Positions 8,387 to 17,707 of a stretch of 64,000 bases of DNA are shown piece by piece. The position numbers and the translations under genes are program-made. Below the pieces are notes generated by a model. That model was given only the letters and a program-made list of their open reading frames with translations, was not told the DNA's origin and made no database searches. Origin of the DNA: Paraplanobispora siamensis (GTDB taxonomy: Bacteria > Actinomycetota > Actinomycetes > Streptosporangiales > Streptosporangiaceae); NCBI RefSeq assembly GCF_016863175.1, contig NZ_BOOJ01000009.1:1-64000 (forward strand), read 5' to 3'. The first letter of the stretch is position 1; each line of letters begins with the position of its first letter.

Positions 8387-9655
8387 ATGTCCCTCACTAT
8401 CCTCTTCATGCCGGAGAGCGCCTACGGGCCGACGAACAACTGCATCGGCATCGGCGACATTCTCCGCAAGCGCGGTCACCGCGTCGTCTTCGCCGCCGAG
8501 GCGTCCTGGAAGGGAAAGCTGGAGGCGCTCGGTTTCGAGGAGGATCTGGTCGATCTGGCTCCTCCGTCGGAGGAGGAGCAGGACGCCGGGCAGTTCTGGA
8601 AGGACTTCATCCGGGACACCGCGCCGGAATATCGCAAGTCGACCACCGAGCAGCTGGAGACGGTGACCAAGCCGATCTGGGAAGCGCTCATCGACGGCGT
8701 GAAGTACTGTGAGCCGCAGCTCAAGGAGATTATCGGGCGGGTTCAGCCGGACGTCATCGTCGAGGACAACGTCATCACGTTCCCGGCCCTTCTGACGGCG
8801 GGCAAGCCCTTCGTGCGAATCGTCTCCTGCAACCCGCTGGAGGTCCGCGGCGAGAACGTGGCCCCGGTCTTCTCCGGCCTGCCGGCCGACGACCGCTCCG
8901 AGTGGGAGGCCTTCCGCGCCGAGTACGACCGCACCCACCGCGAGATCTGGACCGCCTTCAACGAGTGGTGCGTGGCCCAGGGCACCGCGCCCCTGCCCGA
9001 GCTGGACTTCATCCACGAGGGCGACCTGAACCTGTACGTCTACCCGGAGATCGCCGACTACGTCGACGCCCGCCCGCTGGGCGCGAACTGGCACCGCCTG
9101 GACTCCTCGGTCCGCGAGACCGACCAGGAGTTCGAGGTGCCGGAGTCGCTCCGGGGCGACAGCCCGCTGATCTACTTCTCGCTCGGCTCGCTCGGCTCGG
9201 CCGACGTGGAGCTGATGCAGCGGGTGATCGACGTGCTGGCCACCACCCCGTACCGCTTCATCGTCTCCAAGGGCCCGCTCCACGAGGAGATCAAGCTCGC
9301 CGACAACATGTGGGGCGCCGAGACCGTCCCGCAGACGAAGATCCTGCCGCTGGTGGACCTGGTCATCACGCACGGCGGCAACAACACCACCACCGAGGCG
9401 CTGCACTTCGGCAAGCCGATGATCCTGCTGCCGCTGTTCTGGGACCAGTACGACAACGCCCAGCGCATGCACGAGCTGGGCTACGGCGTGCGCCTGTCCA
9501 CCTACGGCTTCACCGACGAGGAGCTGACCGGCGCGCTGGAGCGGCTGCTGGGCGACACCGAGCTGCGCGCGCGCCTGGCCGCCGCCGGCGAGGAGATCCG
9601 CCGCCGCGACGGGCTGCGCCGGGCCGCCGACCTCATCGAGCAGGCCGGCGCCTGA
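8387..9655 (+). CDS. MGT-type glycosyltransferase (GT1 family)
   Basis: This 422-residue GT-B enzyme resembles macrolide-type UDP-sugar glycosyltransferases. The N-terminal acceptor domain begins TILFMPESAYGPTNNCIGIG. The C-terminal donor domain has PLIYFSLGSLGSADVEL, the VITHGGNNTTTEALHFGKPM donor-binding box near residues 325-345, and the following LPLFWDQYDNAQR, which normally contacts the sugar. The natural acceptor cannot be read from sequence. It is followed 29 bp later by an aldehyde dehydrogenase; the gap contains the perfect palindrome TTTTCGAAAA at 9658-9667. A role in modifying or detoxifying a small molecule is inferred. Confidence 0.82.
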   Translation: MSLTILFMPESAYGPTNNCIGIGDILRKRGHRVVFAAEASWKGKLEALGFEEDLVDLAPPSEEEQDAGQFWKDFIRDTAPEYRKSTTEQLETVTKPIWEALIDGVKYCEPQLKEIIGRVQPDVIVEDNVITFPALLTAGKPFVRIVSCNPLEVRGENVAPVFSGLPADDRSEWEAFRAEYDRTHREIWTAFNEWCVAQGTAPLPELDFIHEGDLNLYVYPEIADYVDARPLGANWHRLDSSVRETDQEFEVPESLRGDSPLIYFSLGSLGSADVELMQRVIDVLATTPYRFIVSKGPLHEEIKLADNMWGAETVPQTKILPLVDLVITHGGNNTTTEALHFGKPMILLPLFWDQYDNAQRMHELGYGVRLSTYGFTDEELTGALERLLGDTELRARLAAAGEEIRRRDGLRRAADLIEQAGA

Positions 9656-9684
9656 GGTTTTCGAAAAGCGAGTAGGGACGTTCC

Positions 9685-11091
9685 ATGGGCAAGTTGATCA
9701 ACCCGGCGACGGGTGAGCCTCTCTCGGAGGCGGCCGAGACCCCGGTCACCGAGGTGGCGCAGGCCGTACGGCGGGCGCGGGCGGCGTTCGAGGAGTGGAG
9801 CGCGGCGACCCCGGCCGAGCGGGCCCGGGTGCTGCTGCGTCTGGCCGACCTGGTCGAGGCCGACGCCGAGGAGCTGACCCGGCTGGAGGTGTGCGAGACG
9901 GGCAAGCCCGCGGCGGTCTTCCGCGACGGCGAGCTGCCCTTCGCCGTGGACAACCTCCGGTTCTTCGCCGGGGCGGCCCGCTCGCTGGACGGCACCGGGG
10001 CGGGGGTGTTCAGCTCCGGCTACACCTCCGTCCTGGTCCGCCGCCCGGTGGGCGTGGTCGCCTCGATCGCCCCGTGGAACTTCCCGCTCGTGATGGCGGT
10101 CTGGAAGGTCGGCCCCGCGCTCGCCGCGGGCAACGCGGTGGTGATCAAGCCGGCGCCGCAGACGCCGGGCACCACGCTGCGGCTGGCCGCGCTGTTCGCC
10201 CGCGCCGGGGCGCCCGAGGGGCTGCTGCAGGTCGTGCTCGGCGACGCCGAGGTGGGCCAGGCGCTGGTCACCGACCCGGGCGTGGACATGGTCAGCGTCA
10301 CCGGCTCCACCGAGACCGGCCGCGCCGTCATGCGCGGGGCCGCCGGTTCCCTCAAGCGGGTCCACCTGGAGCTCGGCGGCAAGGCTCCGGCGCTGGTCTT
10401 CGGCGACGCGGACCTGGCCGAGATGGCCAGGGGCGTGGCGATGGGCGCGACCTACAACACCGGCCAGGACTGCACCGCCGCCACCCGGGTCTACATCGCC
10501 AGAGAGGTGTACGGCGAGGCCGTCGAAGCGCTTCACGGCATGTTGACGGGGATCAAGGTCGGCGACCCCTGGGCTCCGGAGACCGACATCGGCCCGCTGA
10601 TCTCGGCCGGGCACCGGGACCGGGTGCACGGCTTCGTCGAGCGGGCCAGGGCCGCGGGCGCCGCGGTGCTGTGCGGCGGCGCCCCGGTGGAGGGCCCCGG
10701 CTTCTTCTACCCGCCGACGCTGGTCGACGGGGCCCGCCAGGACAGCGAGATCGTCCAGGGCGAGCTGTTCGGCCCGGTGCTGGTGACCCTGCCCTTCGAC
10801 GGGGAGGACGAGGCGGTGCGGCTGGCCAACGACACCCCCTACGGCCTGGCCTCCTCGGTCTGGTCCAGGGACGTGGCCAGGGCGCTGCGCGTCTCCCACC
10901 GCCTCGACGTGGGCGTGACCTGGGTCAACGACCATCTGCCCATCGCCTCGGAGGCCCCCCACGGCGGGGTCAAGGGCAGCGGGTTCGGCAAGGACATGAG
11001 CCAGGAGGCCGTGCAGGAGTACTCGGTGACGCGCCATCTGATGATCAAGCATCAGGCTCCGGAGGTGAGGGACTCGTTCCGGCCCGCCTAG
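9685..11091 (+). CDS. NAD(P)-dependent aldehyde dehydrogenase (aminobutyraldehyde/betaine-aldehyde type)
   Basis: This 468-residue ALDH superfamily enzyme oxidises an aldehyde to the acid. The catalytic Cys is residue 263 in NTGQDCTAATRVY and the general base Glu is residue 229 in VHLELGGKAP. The cofactor site includes APWNFPLVMAVWKVGPALAAG and the SVTGSTETGRAV segment. The LGGKAP and GQDCTA patterns are typical of aminobutyraldehyde (PatD) and betaine-aldehyde enzymes. It is paralogous to the ALDH at 58025-59482, also beside a polyamine-type transporter, which supports an amine-derived aldehyde as substrate. It is probably cotranscribed with the glycosyltransferase. Confidence 0.88.
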   Translation: MGKLINPATGEPLSEAAETPVTEVAQAVRRARAAFEEWSAATPAERARVLLRLADLVEADAEELTRLEVCETGKPAAVFRDGELPFAVDNLRFFAGAARSLDGTGAGVFSSGYTSVLVRRPVGVVASIAPWNFPLVMAVWKVGPALAAGNAVVIKPAPQTPGTTLRLAALFARAGAPEGLLQVVLGDAEVGQALVTDPGVDMVSVTGSTETGRAVMRGAAGSLKRVHLELGGKAPALVFGDADLAEMARGVAMGATYNTGQDCTAATRVYIAREVYGEAVEALHGMLTGIKVGDPWAPETDIGPLISAGHRDRVHGFVERARAAGAAVLCGGAPVEGPGFFYPPTLVDGARQDSEIVQGELFGPVLVTLPFDGEDEAVRLANDTPYGLASSVWSRDVARALRVSHRLDVGVTWVNDHLPIASEAPHGGVKGSGFGKDMSQEAVQEYSVTRHLMIKHQAPEVRDSFRPA

Positions 11092-11136
11092 AAATCTGGT
11101 GCTTTTTGTCGGCTGGAATCCCTTTCAGGGTGATTT

Positions 11137-11148
11137 GTAGATATCTAC
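11137..11148. promoter_or_regulatory. 12-bp palindrome upstream of the first complete conservon
   Basis: The sequence GTAGATATCTAC is a perfect palindrome in an AT-richer 134-bp gap between the ALDH stop and the cvnA start. It is 78 bp upstream of the GTG at 11226. It may be an operator or part of the conservon promoter; no sigma factor consensus can be assigned with confidence. Confidence 0.35.
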
Positions 11149-11225
11149 CCCATTCGTAGTGACATAAAGGATGTGCTCAAATTGTTTGCGCCGCTTCCCT
11201 ACTCGGCGAGGGGTTACGTAGGCCA

Positions 11226-14200
11226 GTGAAGACACAAGACCGCCGGAACCGTCGTGCGGCAGGGATGGGCAGCCGGCTCCTGCCGTCGAACTGGCGCGTG
11301 CGTCCCCGCCTGGTCGCGCTGATCCTTCTGCCGACCGCGGCGGCCGTACTGCTGAGCGGATTCCAGTTCACCACCGCGCTGTCCACCGCGACCGAGTACC
11401 GCCGGATGTCCGAGGTCGCCTCCCTGGTCGAGCGCCTGGGCACCCTCTCCCACGAGATGGCGGAGGAACGCGACCTCACCGCCTGGTACATCGCGGACAA
11501 CCGCCGTCCCGCCCGGCTCACCCAGGTCAAGAAGCAGCGCGAGGTGGTCGACCAGGCCGGCACCCAGGTGCTGGCCGCCATCTCCGCCATCACCGACGGG
11601 CACGCGGCCCGGGTGCAGACCGAGGCCTCCCAGGTGCGCCGCTGGCTCAACGGGCTGCGCGGCCTGCGCAACCTGATCACCGAGGGCAGCGTGCTCCCGC
11701 GTGCCGCCCTCGGCATGTACTCGCGCATGATCGCCGACTTCGTCACCCTCCACGACGACCTCGGCCGCAGCGGTGGAGACGAACGCCTGATCGGTGACGC
11801 GCTGGCCCTGGGCGCGCTGACCCGCGCCAAGGAGCAGGTCGCCAGGCAGCGGGGCATCCTGCTCGTCGCCCGGCTCGAAGGCGGCTTCGACTTCGACGAC
11901 CCCGCCGACTTCATCGGCGCCTACCGCAGCCAGGTGAGCGAGGTGGCGGCCTTCCAGGCCACCGCCTCCGCCGCCCAGATCCAGCGCTTCCAGGACGCGG
12001 TCAGCGGCCCGAAGGTCGACCGCGCCGACGCCATGCGCGCCCTGGTCATGTCGCGCATGCGCGAGAACAAGGGCCTGGGCAACCTGGGCGTGCGGACCTG
12101 GTTCGACGCCTCCAGCGCGACGGTGGACGGCATGCGCACCGTCGAGCGGGACATGGCCGCCACGGTGGTCGCGCGCAGCCAGGAGATGGAGAGCGCCGAG
12201 CAGCGCAACGCCATGATCTCCGGTGGCACGATCCTGGTCCTGCTGGTCCTGATCCTGCTGATCACCGCCTGGGTGGCCGGGACGCTCGTCCGCCCGCTGC
12301 GCAGGCTGCGCAGCGAGGCGCTGGAGGTGGCCGGCTCCCGGCTGCCCGACACCGTCCGCACGCTGCGCGAGTCCGGCGACCTGGCCCCGAACGTCGAGGT
12401 GCCCTCCATCGGAGTGCTCACCCGCGACGAGATCGGTGAAGTGGCCCGGGCCTTCGACGAGGTCCACCGCGAGGCCATCCGGCTGGCGGGCGACGAGGCC
12501 CGCCTGCGGGCCAACGTCAACGCGATGTTCGTCAACCTCTCCCGGCGCACCCAGTCGCTGGTGGAGCGCCAGATCGACCTCATCGACGACCTGGAGCAGG
12601 GCGAGCAGGACGACGACCGGCTGGCCAGCCTCTTCAAGCTGGACCACCTGGCCACCCGCATGCGCCGCAACTCCGAGAACCTGCTCGTTCTCGCCGGTCA
12701 GGAGCAGAGCCGCCGGTGGAGTGAGCCGGTCCCGCTGAGCGACGTCGTGCGGGCCTCGCTGTCGGAGGTCGAGAACTACGAGCGGGTCAACCTGCGCGTG
12801 GAGTCCGGCACCCTGATCATCGGCCAGGCCGTCAACGACATCGTCCACCTGATCGCCGAGCTCGTCGAGAACGCGATCTTCTTCTCGCCGCAGGACACCA
12901 AGATCACGGTGACCAGCAACGGCAACGAGATGGGCAGCGTCATCGTCGCGGTCACCGACCAGGGCATCGGCATGAGCGACGAGGAGCTGGCCGAGGCCAA
13001 CCGCCGCCTGGCCGAGCCGCCCGCGGTGGACCTGTCGGTCTCCCGCCGGATGGGCCTGTTCGTGGTCGCCCGCCTGGCCCAGCGCCACGGCATCCGCGTC
13101 CAGCTCCGCAGGCCGGAGACCGGCGGCCTGAGCGCCGTCGTCCTGCTGCCCGCCCAGGTCGTCGCGCAGTCGATGGCCCCGGCCCTGGCGATGGCCGCCT
13201 CGAACCGGGGCCCGGCCCCGGCCCTGGAGAGCAACCCCTTCGCCGGCGGCCTGCGCCAGGACCCGTTCGGATCCACCCCGTCGGCGGGCTCCTCCTTCGG
13301 TTCCTTCGGCGCCTCCCTGCCGGGGGAGAGCTCGTTCTCCGGTCCTCCCTCGGCGGAGGAGCCCGCCGCGCCGGGCCTTCCGCGCCGGGACGCCGAGCGG
13401 CCGCCCTTCGGCATGCCGCCGCTGCGCGAGCAGGAGGAACGCCCGCCGTTCGGGATGCCCCCGCTGCGCGAGCAGAACGAGCGCCCGCCGTTCGGGATGC
13501 CGCCCGTGGGTGACACGCCGTTCGGGATGCCGCCCGTGGGTGACACGCCGTTCGGCGAGCACTCCGCGGCACAGGCGGCCCCGCCCGCGGCCCTCGCGCC
13601 GGAGCCCCCGGCCGCCCCGCCGTCGGTGTCGGACCTGTGGTCCAAGCCGATGGTGTCCGCCTCCGAGGTGGAGAGCCTGTGGGCCTCGCCGCTGACGCCG
13701 ACCCAGCCGCCGGCCACGGCCGCCCCGCTGCCGGCGCCCCCGGCCGCGCCGCCCGTCTCCCGGTCGCCGTTCTCCTCGGCTCCGCCGTCCGCCCCGCCGC
13801 CGTCCTTCCCGCCGTCCTGGCCGGAGGTCCCCCCGGCGGACCCCTGGGGCGAGACGTCCTCGGCGGACCCCTGGTCGCCGCGGCGCCTGGAGCAGGCGGA
13901 GAACACCCAGACGCTGCCCGCGGTGGAGGTCTCGGCGACCGACCCGGAGCCGGAGGAGTTCCTGCCGATCTTCGCGGCGGTCGGCTCCGACTGGTTCCGC
14001 AGCAGCGTCCCGGTGGAGGCGCCCGCGGCCGGGCCCGAGGCGAGTGCCCCGGGCGAGCCCGGCGGCGACCGGGCGGAGTCCGGCCCGGCCGAGACCGGGA
14101 CCCGGATCCGCCCGGCCGAGCCTCCGGCCGCGCCCCCGGCGCGGCAGCCCTGGAGCAGCACCCCCGCCGACCAGGGCTGGGCCGCGGCCGCGGCGGCCAG

Positions 14201-14429
14201 CAAGCCCGTCGAGGGCGGGGTGACCGGGGCGGGCCTGCCCAAGCGGGTGCCCAAGGCCAACCTGGTGCCCGGCTCGGCTCCGTCCGCGCCGGCTCCACCC
14301 GTTTCCCCGATGCCCCCGCTCTCGGCTGAGCGGGTGCGCAGTCGTCTGTCCAGTTTCCAGCAAGGCGTACGGCAGGGTCGCGCCGAGATGAACGAGCGAT
14401 TCAACGCCGACGAGGGAGAGAAGCAGTGA
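11226..14429 (+). CDS. cvnA: CvnA: membrane sensor histidine kinase-like protein of a conservon
   Basis: This 1067-residue protein has a membrane segment LVALILLPTAAAVLLSGF near residues 29-46, an extracellular nitrate-sensor-like helical domain to about 330, a second membrane helix ILVLLVLILLITAWVAG near 337-353, a HAMP linker (RPLRRLRSEALEVAG), a dimerisation region containing LDHLATRMRRNSENLLVLAG, and a HATPase_c domain with N box HLIAELVENAIFFSP (near 540-554) and G box VTDQGIGM (near 575-582). The last 400 residues are a Pro-rich linker with tandem units (PPFGMPPLREQ; FGMPPVGDT) ending in the EEFLPIFAAV, GLPKRVPKANLVPGS and FQQGVRQGR tail motifs shared by all three CvnA proteins here. 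The GTG start gives a short basic N-terminus. It overlaps cvnB by 4 bp. Confidence 0.88.
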   Translation: MKTQDRRNRRAAGMGSRLLPSNWRVRPRLVALILLPTAAAVLLSGFQFTTALSTATEYRRMSEVASLVERLGTLSHEMAEERDLTAWYIADNRRPARLTQVKKQREVVDQAGTQVLAAISAITDGHAARVQTEASQVRRWLNGLRGLRNLITEGSVLPRAALGMYSRMIADFVTLHDDLGRSGGDERLIGDALALGALTRAKEQVARQRGILLVARLEGGFDFDDPADFIGAYRSQVSEVAAFQATASAAQIQRFQDAVSGPKVDRADAMRALVMSRMRENKGLGNLGVRTWFDASSATVDGMRTVERDMAATVVARSQEMESAEQRNAMISGGTILVLLVLILLITAWVAGTLVRPLRRLRSEALEVAGSRLPDTVRTLRESGDLAPNVEVPSIGVLTRDEIGEVARAFDEVHREAIRLAGDEARLRANVNAMFVNLSRRTQSLVERQIDLIDDLEQGEQDDDRLASLFKLDHLATRMRRNSENLLVLAGQEQSRRWSEPVPLSDVVRASLSEVENYERVNLRVESGTLIIGQAVNDIVHLIAELVENAIFFSPQDTKITVTSNGNEMGSVIVAVTDQGIGMSDEELAEANRRLAEPPAVDLSVSRRMGLFVVARLAQRHGIRVQLRRPETGGLSAVVLLPAQVVAQSMAPALAMAASNRGPAPALESNPFAGGLRQDPFGSTPSAGSSFGSFGASLPGESSFSGPPSAEEPAAPGLPRRDAERPPFGMPPLREQEERPPFGMPPLREQNERPPFGMPPVGDTPFGMPPVGDTPFGEHSAAQAAPPAALAPEPPAAPPSVSDLWSKPMVSASEVESLWASPLTPTQPPATAAPLPAPPAAPPVSRSPFSSAPPSAPPPSFPPSWPEVPPADPWGETSSADPWSPRRLEQAENTQTLPAVEVSATDPEPEEFLPIFAAVGSDWFRSSVPVEAPAAGPEASAPGEPGGDRAESGPAETGTRIRPAEPPAAPPARQPWSSTPADQGWAAAAAASKPVEGGVTGAGLPKRVPKANLVPGSAPSAPAPPVSPMPPLSAERVRSRLSSFQQGVRQGRAEMNERFNADEGEKQ

Positions 14430-14848
14430 ACCACCAACTCAGTCAGGCCGCTCGCGGCTTCAATTGGCTGATCACCGAGTTCGTCAAGGAGATGCCGGGT
14501 GTGGCGCACGCGGTGATCGTCTCCACGGACGGCCTCCCGCTGGCCTACTCCCAGGGGTTCCCCAAGGACCGCGCCGACCAGCTCGCCGCGATCACGGCCG
14601 GTCTGATCAGCCTGACCCAGGGTGCCGCGCGGGTCTTCGAGGGCGGCCCGGTGGTGCAGACCGTGATCGAGATGCAGCGGGGCCTCCTGCTGACCATGTC
14701 GATCAGCGACGGCTCCGCGCTCGCCGTGCTGGCCTCCCCCGACTGTGACATGGGCCTGGTGGCCTACCAGATGACACTTCTTGCCGAGCGGGCGGGCCAG
14801 GCGCTGACCCCGGCCCTGCGCGCCGAGCTTCAGGCGTCCCAGCGATAG
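14426..14848 (+). CDS. cvnB: CvnB: Roadblock/LC7-domain protein
   Basis: This 140-residue Roadblock/LC7 protein starts with a GTG overlapping the cvnA stop. Recognisable elements are LSQAARGFNWLITEFVKEMPGV, VIVSTDGLPLAYSQG and SDGSALAVLASPDCDMGLVAYQM. Roadblock proteins bind or activate small Ras-like GTPases, here CvnD. It is nearly identical in layout to the protein at 25737-26159. Confidence 0.92.
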   Translation: MNHQLSQAARGFNWLITEFVKEMPGVAHAVIVSTDGLPLAYSQGFPKDRADQLAAITAGLISLTQGAARVFEGGPVVQTVIEMQRGLLLTMSISDGSALAVLASPDCDMGLVAYQMTLLAERAGQALTPALRAELQASQR

Positions 14849-14904
14849 ACGAGCATCGCTCGCGAAACGCCGGGACAACAACCGAGAAGGAGGGATAGCA
14901 TCCG

Positions 14905-15273
14905 ATGAACGAGCCGCCGCCTCAGGCCAAGAGCGGGCGGAATCGTCTGATTCGCCCGTACGCTGTGACCGGGGGAAGGACCGCTCCTCGGACGCAGCTA
15001 GCGCTCGAGGCGCTGGTCTCCTCGGCGACTGCTCCGAGCGTGGATTTCGCCATGCTCTCCACGGAGTATCAGGCGATCACCTCGTTGTGCCGGCAGATAC
15101 GCTCGGTCGCCGAGGTCTCGGCCATGCTGCACATGCCGCTGGGCGTGACCCGGGTGCTGATCGCGGACATGGCGGCCGAGGGTCTGGTGCAGATCCACCA
15201 TCCGTCGCTGGATGCCGGAAAGCCGGATCTCAACTTGCTTGAAAGGGTGCTCAGTGGGCTTCGCAGGCTCTGA
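14905..15273 (+). CDS. cvnC: CvnC: DUF742 protein
   Basis: This 122-residue DUF742 protein has the core LIRPYAVTGGRTAPRTQL, LVSSATAPS and TSLCRQIRSVAEVSAML, ending LERVLSGLRRL. It follows cvnB by 56 bp, with an AGAAGGAGGG ribosome-binding site about 12 bp upstream. The winged-helix-like C-terminal half suggests a nucleic-acid or protein-binding role. Its final codons overlap the GTG start of cvnD at 15254, so synthesis of the GTPase is coupled to it. Confidence 0.92.
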   Translation: MNEPPPQAKSGRNRLIRPYAVTGGRTAPRTQLALEALVSSATAPSVDFAMLSTEYQAITSLCRQIRSVAEVSAMLHMPLGVTRVLIADMAAEGLVQIHHPSLDAGKPDLNLLERVLSGLRRL

Positions 15274-15820
15274 CGCCGGGATGACGTCGACGAAGATCGT
15301 CGTCGCCGGCGGCTTCGGTGTCGGCAAGACGACCTTCGTCGGCGCGGTCTCCGAGATCATGCCGCTGACCACGGAAGCGGTCATGACGGAGGCGAGTTCG
15401 GGGGTCGACGACCTCTCCCAGATCCCGACGAAGCGGACCACCACGGTGGCCATGGACTTCGGCCGGGTCTCCCTGGACCGTGACCTGATCCTGTACCTGT
15501 TCGGTACGCCGGGCCAGCACCGGTTCTGGTTCATGTGGGACGACCTCGTGAAGGGTGCGATCGGCGCGATCGTGCTGGTCGACACGAGGCGTCTGGCCGA
15601 CAGCTTCCCGGCCATCGACTACTTCGAGGAAGCCGGTCTGCCCTTCGTCGTCGCCCTCAACGGCTTCGAGGGCAACCACCTCCACGGCGAGGAGGAGGTG
15701 CGGGAGGCCCTGACGATCTCCCCGCACATCCCGATCGTCCGGACCGACGCCCGGTCCCGCGACGCGGTGAAGTCGACCTTGATCACCCTGGTCGAGCACG
15801 TCCTCACCCTCCGCGTCTGA
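15254..15820 (+). CDS. cvnD: CvnD: small Ras-like GTPase of the conservon
   Basis: The GTG at 15254, inside the last codons of cvnC, is chosen because the paralogous gene at 26677 uses the equivalent GTG; an ATG at 15282 is an alternative. The protein of 188 residues has the P-loop VAGGFGVGKTTF near residues 15-26, switch region around TTVAMDFGRV, LYLFGTPGQHRFWFMWDD carrying the G3-like site, and VVALNGF as a G4-like site. It is the GTP-dependent switch of the conservon, expected to act with CvnB. The gene ends the operon; a strong terminator is found about 270 bp downstream. Confidence 0.92.
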   Translation: MGFAGSDAGMTSTKIVVAGGFGVGKTTFVGAVSEIMPLTTEAVMTEASSGVDDLSQIPTKRTTTVAMDFGRVSLDRDLILYLFGTPGQHRFWFMWDDLVKGAIGAIVLVDTRRLADSFPAIDYFEEAGLPFVVALNGFEGNHLHGEEEVREALTISPHIPIVRTDARSRDAVKSTLITLVEHVLTLRV

Positions 15821-15990
15821 CCCGGCACCGCCGTGTGGCGCGTGCTCCGTGATGCCGGCGAAGCACGCGCCGTTCCGCGCCGCCGTCCCGATGACGTGAC
15901 GGCGGTCGTACGGAGGATCCCCGCCTCCGGTCCCCGGCACGGACGGCCATGCCGTCGTGCGCCGCGCGCCTTTCCCGCGTCTTCGCAGCT

Positions 15991-16090
15991 CCCGCCGGTA
16001 CGACGGGCCGCTCCACCTTCCGCCGCCCGTACGGTGAGTCGCTCCACCCTCCTCCTCCGCCGCCCGTACGGCGGGCCGCCCCGTCCTCCG
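15991..16090. repeat. Degenerate intergenic repeat (three copies) in the 15821-16388 gap
   Basis: The 568-bp gap between cvnD and the monooxygenase holds no convincing gene. It contains three imperfect copies of a roughly 32-36 bp unit built on CCGCC(C/G)GTACG(A/G)(C/T)G followed by CGCTCCACC or a variant, ending just before the terminator at 16092-16117. The downstream part (16120-16388) is AT-richer and must hold the promoter of the monooxygenase. Confidence 0.55.
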
Positions 16091-16091
16091 T

Positions 16092-16117
16092 GGTCGCCGT
16101 CACCGGCGGCCTTTTTT
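16092..16117 (+). terminator. Rho-independent terminator
   Basis: GGTCGCCG at 16092-16099 pairs with CGGCGGCC at 16104-16111 (one G-U pair) around a TCAC loop and is followed immediately by six T residues at 16112-16117. This is a textbook intrinsic terminator, 270 bp beyond cvnD on the same strand. Confidence 0.85.
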
Positions 16118-16388
16118 GTTTGAGTTGAGGAATTTCTCCGCCGAGAATATGAAACGGCCCTTCCTCAATACCCTTTTGTTCTCATGACTATTGGGTGGCG
16201 CCGTGCCGTACCGCCATCCGTGGAATGCGCATTGTCTGTTGCTTTCCTGTCGTTTGCGCGATTGCTAGAGTCTGTCGGGAATCGGGCGCCACAGGAATGG
16301 CGGAATGGCCGTGCGCGGATTGTGCGGATTCCGTCACTGTCGGATCGACTTCCGATTTCACATTCGCGGCCGGCGCGTCGGGGGGCTC

Positions 16389-17630
16389 ATGCACGTATTG
16401 GTCATCGGCGGCGGCATCGGGGGCCTCACCGCCGCGCTCAGTCTGCACGCTGCGGGAATCGCCTGCACGATCGTCGAAAGCGCGGGTGAATTGCGCCCGC
16501 TGGGCGTGGGAATCAACATCCAGCCCCACGCGGTCAGGGAGCTGACCGAGCTCGGGCTGGGCGACCGGCTCGCCGCGACCGGCGTCCCCACCAGCTTCCA
16601 GACCTACACCGACCGCTTCGGGAGCGTCATCCTGTCCCTGCCGCGCGGCAGGGCGGCCGGTTACCGCTGGCCGCAGTACTCCATCCACCGCGGCCTGCTG
16701 CAGATGCTGTTGCTGGAGGCGGTGCGCGAGCGGCTCGGTCCTGCGGCGGTGCGAACCGGGCTGTGCTTCGAGGACGTCGAGCAGGGCCCGGCGGGAGTCG
16801 TGGCGTTCCTGCGGGAGGTGCGCACCGGCGCGCGGCTGACCCTCGCGGCGGACGTGCTGGTCGGCGCAGACGGGGTGCACTCGGCCGTGCGGGCGGGGCT
16901 CCACCCCGGCGGCGGGCCGCTGCTGTGGTCCGGTGTCAGGATGTGGCGCGGCGTCACCGAGGACGAGCCGTTCCTGGACGGGGCCACGGTGGCCGTCGCG
17001 GGCTCGAACCGGTCGTGCAAGTTCGTTGCCTATCCCGTCTCGGCCGACCGCCGGCAGATCAACTGGGTCGCCGAGGTGAAGGTGGGCGACGGCGGCGAGG
17101 TGCCGCCCGCAGACTGGTCGCGCGAGGGGCGCCTGCAGGACGTGCTGCCGCACTTCGAGGGCTGGAGGTTCCCCTGGCTGGACGTGCCGGGCCTGATGAA
17201 GGGGGCCCGGCACGTCCTGGAGTACCCGATGGTGGACAGGGATCCGCTGCCCTCGTGGGGCACCGGGCGGGTGACGCTGCTCGGCGACGCCGCCCACCCG
17301 ATGTACCCGGTGGGCTCCAACGGCGGCTCCCAGGCTGTGCTCGACGCCCGGGTGCTGGCCCGGTCGCTGGCGGCGTCCGGGCCGGTGGAGGGCCTGACCG
17401 CCTACGAGGAGGAGCGCAGGACCGCCACCACCCCGCTCGTCCTGGCCAACCGGGAGATGCTGATGGAGCGGACCCTCGCGCTGGTGGAGGAGCGGGCGCC
17501 GCACGGCTTCGGGGACGTCTCCGAGGTGCTCACCGAGGAGGAGCTGGCCGAGATGGCGGCCGGGCAGCGGCGGATGACGGACATGGACGTCCGGCTGCTC
17601 AACGAACGGGCCTCGTGGAGCGTCGTGTGA
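16389..17630 (+). CDS. FAD-dependent aromatic monooxygenase, PhzS-like
   Basis: The start is ATG at 16389, immediately before HVLVIGGGIGG, where the Rossmann fold should begin. The 413-residue protein has the FAD dinucleotide motif at residues 6-12, ELRPLGVGINIQPHAVREL, the conserved DG-type motif VLVGADGVHSAVRAGLHP near 155-172, and the second FAD motif LLGDAAHPMYPVGSNGGSQA near 297-316. The ordering LRPLGVGINIQP, PQYSIHRG and WRGVTE closely follows my recollection of PhzS, the flavoprotein that converts 5-methylphenazine-1-carboxylate to pyocyanin; other members hydroxylate different aromatic acids. It converges on an O-methyltransferase whose family includes PhzM. Substrate is inferred, not shown. 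Confidence 0.8.
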   Translation: MHVLVIGGGIGGLTAALSLHAAGIACTIVESAGELRPLGVGINIQPHAVRELTELGLGDRLAATGVPTSFQTYTDRFGSVILSLPRGRAAGYRWPQYSIHRGLLQMLLLEAVRERLGPAAVRTGLCFEDVEQGPAGVVAFLREVRTGARLTLAADVLVGADGVHSAVRAGLHPGGGPLLWSGVRMWRGVTEDEPFLDGATVAVAGSNRSCKFVAYPVSADRRQINWVAEVKVGDGGEVPPADWSREGRLQDVLPHFEGWRFPWLDVPGLMKGARHVLEYPMVDRDPLPSWGTGRVTLLGDAAHPMYPVGSNGGSQAVLDARVLARSLAASGPVEGLTAYEEERRTATTPLVLANREMLMERTLALVEERAPHGFGDVSEVLTEEELAEMAAGQRRMTDMDVRLLNERASWSVV

Positions 17631-17707
17631 AAGCCGCGGCGGCCCCGCCCTCCGTGTGGAGGACGGGGCCGCCGCGTCACGTGCCGGGGGCTCCCCGGAC
17701 GGGCTTC

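Noticed and set aside
11214-14363. A 1049-codon open frame on the minus strand opposite cvnA.
   Set aside because: High GC at third positions leaves the antisense frame open; the predicted protein is Arg/Gly/Ala-rich without domain motifs, while the plus-strand frame has clear kinase features.
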